Assembly: GCA_031254955.1 (NCBI GenBank)
Contig: JAIRTK010000187.1
Location: 1-9,996 of the forward strand
DNA from: Opitutaceae bacterium
GTDB lineage: Bacteria; Verrucomicrobiota; Verrucomicrobiia; Opitutales; Opitutaceae
Reading direction: 5' to 3'
Length of the DNA stretch: 9,996 bases
The notes beneath the pieces are model-generated. The model did no database searches. It was given only the letters and a program-made list of their open reading frames with translations, and had not been told where the DNA came from. Within the stretch, counting starts at the first letter, position 1, and each line of letters begins with the position of its first letter. Made by a program: the position numbers and the translations under genes. Shown one piece after another: positions 6,401-9,996 of the stretch.

Positions 6401-6420
6401 CCGGATTGGGAAAAGGAATT

Positions 6421-6564
6421 TTTATAACTGAGGATGCGCGCTGCCTTGGTCGTAGCGCAGGTTTCCCAACCTGCTGACGGGCCGCAGGCCCGCACGGAAG
6501 CAGACTTGGAAGTCTGCGCTACAATCTGCGTTACGACAGAGGCGCCGTGTAATTTTAGTTTATA
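6421..6564. repeat. Intergenic repeat, core type C, tandem copy 1
   Basis: The copy starts TTTATAACTGAGGATGCGCG (6421-6440) and ends with the opposite boundary CGTGTAATTTTAGTTTATA (6546-6564). The core holds TTGGTCGTAGCGCAGG (6446-6461) and the inverted TGCGCTAC (6515-6522), then TGCGTTACGACAGAGGCG (6527-6544). A short hairpin-prone segment, CTGACGGGCCGCAGGCCCG, lies at 6473-6491. The final TTATAA is also the first TTATAA of copy 2. It is non-coding, in the 470-bp gap between the receptor stop and the alpha-galactosidase remnant. Confidence 0.8.
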
Positions 6565-6727
6565 ACTGATGGGACGCGTTGCCTTGGTCGTAGCGCAGGT
6601 TGTCGGGCTTCTCGTTTCGCTCGGAACCCAACCTGCTGACGGGCCGCAGGCCCGCCCGGAAGCAGACTCGGAAGTCTGCGCTACAATCTGCGTTACGACA
6701 GAGACGCCGCGTAGCCTTGGTTTATAA
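6559..6727. repeat. Intergenic repeat, core type C, tandem copy 2
   Basis: This direct repeat of copy 1 is offset by 138 bp, beginning TTTATAACTGATGGGACGCG (6559-6578) and ending CGCGTAGCCTTGGTTTATAA (6708-6727). It shares the TTGCCTTGGTCGTAGCGCAGG-type left core (6580-6599) and the AGTCTGCGCTACAATCTGCG right core (6673-6692). It is longer than copy 1 by about 28 bp because of an extra module (about 6601-6629, containing GGCTTCTCGTTTCGCTCGG) not present in copy 1. The remaining 6728-6811, up to the receptor stop, contains nothing recognisable. Confidence 0.8.
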
Positions 6728-6811
6728 GATGTCGCCGGTATTTTCATGGGACGCGGGCGCCGGGTTTTGGCGTGGTTCGGATAGAGGACATGCGGCTGTA
6801 ATAAAAATGCC

Positions 6812-9800
6812 CTAGAACCGCCCTTCCACGCCGACCATGATATAGGACGGGGCGGCGCGGCGTTGATAGTTTTCCGCGTAGGCCGGCATGTCGGCCACAC
6901 GGCGATATACAAAACGGTCGCCGGCCAGAATGTCGCTCCAGTTCACATAGACGGAGAAGGCGCGCGAGAAACTGTATTTTGCGTTGAGGCCGCAGAGGAG
7001 GTAGGAGTTTTGATAATCATAAACCTTGTCGGGGAGGACGGGCATGTAATTGGAGGCGGAGGTGCCCGGCGCGACGGAGACCATCCCTTTTTTGGTCTCG
7101 GCCTGATAGGCGAAGGAGAGGCGGAGGGAAAAGCGCGGGCGGATGTAGTTCACGCCCCAGGAAAGCGCGTCGGGGGTGAAGCCGGTGAAGTCCCCGGCGT
7201 TTTTTCCGCCCACCTCCAGGTGTGTATAATTCACCCACACCTGCGTCTTCTGGAGCCATTGCGGGAGGAAGAGCAGGTCCTGCCGGTAGCTGAATTCCAG
7301 GCCGGTGAGGTGCGCGTCGCCCCAGTTGACCCAGCGGCTCAGCACGTAGCCTTGGTCGAGCATGTAGGCGGTGTCATTCTCGGCCATGCCGTAGTTCTGG
7401 AGAAGCTCCTCGGTGGCGGGGGTTGACACTTTCGCGAAGAAATTGGTCACGCTCTTCCGGTAAACGCCGATGGAGCCGAAGCCGCCTTTGAAGAGGTAGG
7501 AGTCGAGCGAGAGGTGGAGGCTGTCCGCCGTCCACGGCTCCAGGCCGGGGTTGCCCACCGTGATGGTGCGCGCCAGTTCCGGGTCGGTCGTCCCTGGGTC
7601 GGGGATGGTGATGCCGGCCACGACATACTCCACGTCCGGGCGACCGATGGTGCGGGCGTAGGCGGCGCGGGCCACGAGGTTGTCGGTGAGGGCGTAGTTT
7701 ATATTAAGGCTGGGATAAAAGCCGTCGTAATCCTGCCCCTCGCGGAGGGCGCGCTCCTGCCATTTGAGCCGCATTTGTTCCTTGCTGTCGGTGGTGACGA
7801 GCAGGTAGCCGCCGGCGGGGTTTTCGACGCGGTTGCCGTTTTCGTCCTTCACGTAGATGGCGGAGTCGTCGCGGCGCATGCTCCAGCCGTCGAGTTTGGT
7901 TTTCTCGTAACGCACGCCGCCGGTCATGCTCAGCCGGTTTTGGAAGAGGCGCAGGTCGAAGCGGAGGTAGCCCGCGAAGACATCCTCGATCATTTTTTTC
8001 GAGTTTTGCGCGACGTTCTGGATGGCGGAGTCGTTCAGCGTGAACCAGCCGTCGTCCTTGTGCTCCAGATACAGGTTGTATAATTTCACGGGGCTGATCC
8101 AGCGCACGGGGTGGCCGTTCATGGTGACGCCGATGGCTTCGTCAAACACGTCGTAGTGCGACATGGAGGGGCCGTAGGGGCCGTTGAAGGCGTAGGGGTC
8201 CGCCAGGCGGCGGTCGTCCTTTTCAAGCCGGTTCGCCGAGGCGCCGGTCTTGAGTTGAAACCAGCGGTTGAAAATGCGGGTCACGTCGGCGCGGCCCGAA
8301 TACAGGTCGGTTTTATACACGCCGTGGTCGTTGCGGACGGAATTGAGGTTGTAGGCGCCCCCGTCGTAGGGATTCACGGCCACGGGATTGGTGGCGCTGT
8401 TGGTCGTGATGGTGTAGCGGGTCGGGAGAATGCTGTCGCCCTCGCCGATGCCGTCGCCGCGCATGTTGAGGTTGATGAGCGAGGCGTAGTAGCCGGAGAA
8501 GTAGCCTTTGCCCTCGTTGGAGCGCACGCGCCGGGCGTGCGAGTAGTAGCCCTTCGCGTCCACGTGCCACTTCGGGCCGCGATGTTTGTATTGCAGGGTC
8601 GCGTGGGTGTTTTCCGTCGCGTTTTCGTAGTTGAGCAGCGTGTTGCCGCCCATCTCGATGACGCCCCTGCCCGCCTTGGCGGAGGTGTAATGGGCGGGGT
8701 CGTCGCTGACGGGGTCGTAATAGTTGTTGGAATGGAAGCGGGTGGTCAGGCGGCTGGTGGCCGTCTCGGTCGTGGTCTCGCGGTATTGGAGGCTGAGCGA
8801 GAGTGTGTCGTTGCGCGCGATTTTCCATTCCATCGCGGCCTGGATGTTCTCGACCGAGGTGATCTGGGCGATTTGCGACCACTGGGCGGTCGCCAGCGCG
8901 ATGTCCTTGGGCTTCGGGGGATGGGCGTCGTCCATGCGCCGCAGGTTCCACAGGGCGTTTTCGTTCGGCGTGTCGTCGGCGGGGCGCTGCCGCCATGACC
9001 GCGAGGCGCCCAGGCTGAAGGCCAGGCGCCGGCCCACCGGCACGACCAGCATCAGGCTGGCGGAGGGCTGCTTGGTCTTGGGCGAGAGCTGGCGCACCGG
9101 CTGCCGGGCGCCGCCGTCGAAGGACAGCCCTTCCTTGTTGTTAAAGTTCATGTAGAGCTGGTAGTCGAGGTAGGCGCGCTTCGTGCCCAGCAGGCTTTTG
9201 CTCACGAGGTTGAGCGAGCCGCCCAGGCCGGAGGCGGGCATGTCGGGCATGGGCACCTTGGTCACCTCCACGCGCTCGATGTTGACCATCGGCACTTCCT
9301 GCAACGCCAGCGTGCGCCCGCTGGTCGTGCCGACGCCGGTGCTGGCGAGGTCGCCGCCGTCGAGCTGCATGTTGGTAAACTCGGCGCCGAAGCCGCCGAG
9401 CGCAAGCTGGCCGGGGTTTTCCCCGTCGTCCACGATGGCCACGCCCGGCAGGAAACGGATGTAGTCGCCGATGTTTTCCTGCCCGTAGCTGCCGAGGTCC
9501 TCAAACGCCACCACGTTTTTTATATTGGCCGCGTGGCGCTGCTCGTTCATGGCCAGAGCCTGGGCGCTCATCGCCTGGTCGGCGACGACCTCGAATTTTT
9601 CCAGCAGGACAACCTCGTCGCCGGCGGCGGCGGTGCCGGCGGCGGCGGCGCGCGCGGAGTCCCGGAGCGCGAGCTGGAAATCGCGGACGGCGGTTTTGCC
9701 CGGCTCCACCGTCACGGCGGCGGTTTGCGAAGCGAAGCCGAGATACGAAACTTCCAGCCGCGCCGCGCCGGCGGGGATGTTGAGAAAGAAGAAGCGGCCT

Positions 9801-9925
9801 TCGTCATCGGTGAGCGTTTCCATGTCCGCGCCGCCGACAGCCACCCGCGCCCGGCCCACCGGGAGGCCGTTGGTCGAATTATATACAACGCCTTCGACGC
9901 CGCCGGTCTCCGACGCTTTTATCAA
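6812..9925 (-). CDS. TonB-dependent outer-membrane receptor (5' end uncertain)
   Basis: This receptor of at least 1037 residues should import a large or scarce ligand (probably a glycan or siderophore-like substrate) across the outer membrane using TonB energy. Residues 8-87 form a carboxypeptidase-regulatory-like beta-sandwich (EGVVYNSTNGLPVGRARVAV; GRFFFLNIPAG). A Ton-box-like segment EVVLLEKFEVVAD lies at 104-116. The plug spans about 130-245 (NIGDYIRFLPGV; TNMQLDGGDLAS; IERVEVTKVPMPDMPASGLGGSLNLVSKS), and the rest is a 22-strand-type barrel ending YIMVGVEGRF with the expected terminal Phe. No SusD-like partner is seen. The only in-frame start is a TTG at 9923-9925 with no ribosome-binding site, and no signal peptide is encoded after it. 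Upstream in frame come seven CCC codons and then a stop (TAA, 9959-9961). The true start probably lies beyond the window in another phase across the C-tract, or the copy is frame-shifted off. Its position upstream of the glycosidases suggests uptake of glycans they release. Confidence 0.9.
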   Translation of the reverse strand: MIKASETGGVEGVVYNSTNGLPVGRARVAVGGADMETLTDDEGRFFFLNIPAGAARLEVSYLGFASQTAAVTVEPGKTAVRDFQLALRDSARAAAAGTAAAGDEVVLLEKFEVVADQAMSAQALAMNEQRHAANIKNVVAFEDLGSYGQENIGDYIRFLPGVAIVDDGENPGQLALGGFGAEFTNMQLDGGDLASTGVGTTSGRTLALQEVPMVNIERVEVTKVPMPDMPASGLGGSLNLVSKSLLGTKRAYLDYQLYMNFNNKEGLSFDGGARQPVRQLSPKTKQPSASLMLVVPVGRRLAFSLGASRSWRQRPADDTPNENALWNLRRMDDAHPPKPKDIALATAQWSQIAQITSVENIQAAMEWKIARNDTLSLSLQYRETTTETATSRLTTRFHSNNYYDPVSDDPAHYTSAKAGRGVIEMGGNTLLNYENATENTHATLQYKHRGPKWHVDAKGYYSHARRVRSNEGKGYFSGYYASLINLNMRGDGIGEGDSILPTRYTITTNSATNPVAVNPYDGGAYNLNSVRNDHGVYKTDLYSGRADVTRIFNRWFQLKTGASANRLEKDDRRLADPYAFNGPYGPSMSHYDVFDEAIGVTMNGHPVRWISPVKLYNLYLEHKDDGWFTLNDSAIQNVAQNSKKMIEDVFAGYLRFDLRLFQNRLSMTGGVRYEKTKLDGWSMRRDDSAIYVKDENGNRVENPAGGYLLVTTDSKEQMRLKWQERALREGQDYDGFYPSLNINYALTDNLVARAAYARTIGRPDVEYVVAGITIPDPGTTDPELARTITVGNPGLEPWTADSLHLSLDSYLFKGGFGSIGVYRKSVTNFFAKVSTPATEELLQNYGMAENDTAYMLDQGYVLSRWVNWGDAHLTGLEFSYRQDLLFLPQWLQKTQVWVNYTHLEVGGKNAGDFTGFTPDALSWGVNYIRPRFSLRLSFAYQAETKKGMVSVAPGTSASNYMPVLPDKVYDYQNSYLLCGLNAKYSFSRAFSVYVNWSDILAGDRFVYRRVADMPAYAENYQRRAAPSYIMVGVEGRF

Positions 9926-9934
9926 ATTAGAGCC

Positions 9935-9955
9935 GGGGGGGGGGGGGGGGGGGGG
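9935..9955. repeat. Poly-G tract of 21 bases (poly-C on the receptor's strand)
   Basis: Twenty-one consecutive G occur at 9935-9955, immediately upstream of the receptor's N-terminal domain. On the coding strand this is C21, followed by GGCTCTAAT and the TTG. Of the three upstream frames, only one is open to the window edge (reading ALPAFPCKIIIT into the tract). It joins the receptor frame only if the tract has 20, 23 or 17 C; with 21 or 22 C it meets a stop within a few codons. A TAAAAT box (complement of 9964-9969) just upstream could instead be a -10 element, making this a 5'-leader tract. Such runs are also error-prone in sequencing, so the exact length is uncertain. Confidence 0.85.
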
Positions 9956-9996
9956 TAATTATTATTTTACACGGGAAAGCCGGCAGCGCCCCCCAC

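Noticed and set aside
6349..6912. A 187-residue - strand frame through the tandem repeats
   Set aside because: Its sequence is the repeat translated twice (QTSxSAS...ACGPSAGW blocks), and it overlaps the receptor's 3' end; such frames are artefacts of repeats.
8111..8998. A 295-residue + strand frame within the receptor gene
   Set aside because: It is antisense to the well-supported TonB receptor barrel, with Val/Gly/Ala/His-rich low complexity and no recognisable domain.

Overview
The window is GC-rich DNA most like a Verrucomicrobiota genome of the Opitutaceae type, probably a gut-associated or host-glycan-feeding member. This is an inference from three things: the style of the TonB-dependent receptor (an N-terminal carboxypeptidase-like domain and a characteristic plug sequence), a DUF4412 secreted protein, and dense intergenic repeats whose translations are commonly mis-annotated as small proteins in this phylum. 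The sequence alone does not fix the genus.

Layout. A cytosolic cyclophilin-type peptidyl-prolyl isomerase is on the + strand (307-837). All other genes are on the - strand. In transcription order from the right edge they are: a large TonB-dependent outer-membrane receptor (9925 to 6812), a short remnant of a GH27 alpha-galactosidase (6341 to 6078), a 975-residue sialidase fused to a sialate-O-acetylesterase-like domain (6081 to 3154), a small lipoprotein (2545 to 2054) and a DUF4412 periplasmic protein (2003 to 1134). The receptor, the alpha-galactosidase remnant and the sialidase suggest a decayed or rearranged locus for capturing sialylated host glycans. The lipoprotein and DUF4412 gene, 50 bp apart, look like a separate two-gene envelope unit.

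The intergenic DNA is not empty. It is filled with small non-coding repeats (831-1024, 2681-2907, 2922-2940, 2937-3156, and two tandem copies at 6421-6727). They share a boundary motif close to TAACTGATGTTACGCGG, or its reverse complement, around unrelated hairpin-rich cores. Another palindromic repeat lies inside the sialidase reading frame and appears to split its signal peptide.

The most notable observations are: (1) a run of 21 G (C on the coding strand) at 9935-9955 just before the receptor's first domain, placed so that length changes would switch the reading frame; (2) a sialidase whose GH33 active site looks intact but whose fused esterase domain has lost every catalytic block; (3) an in-frame repeat insertion of about 243 nt in the sialidase signal peptide; and (4) a repeat family with one type of end and several kinds of core.
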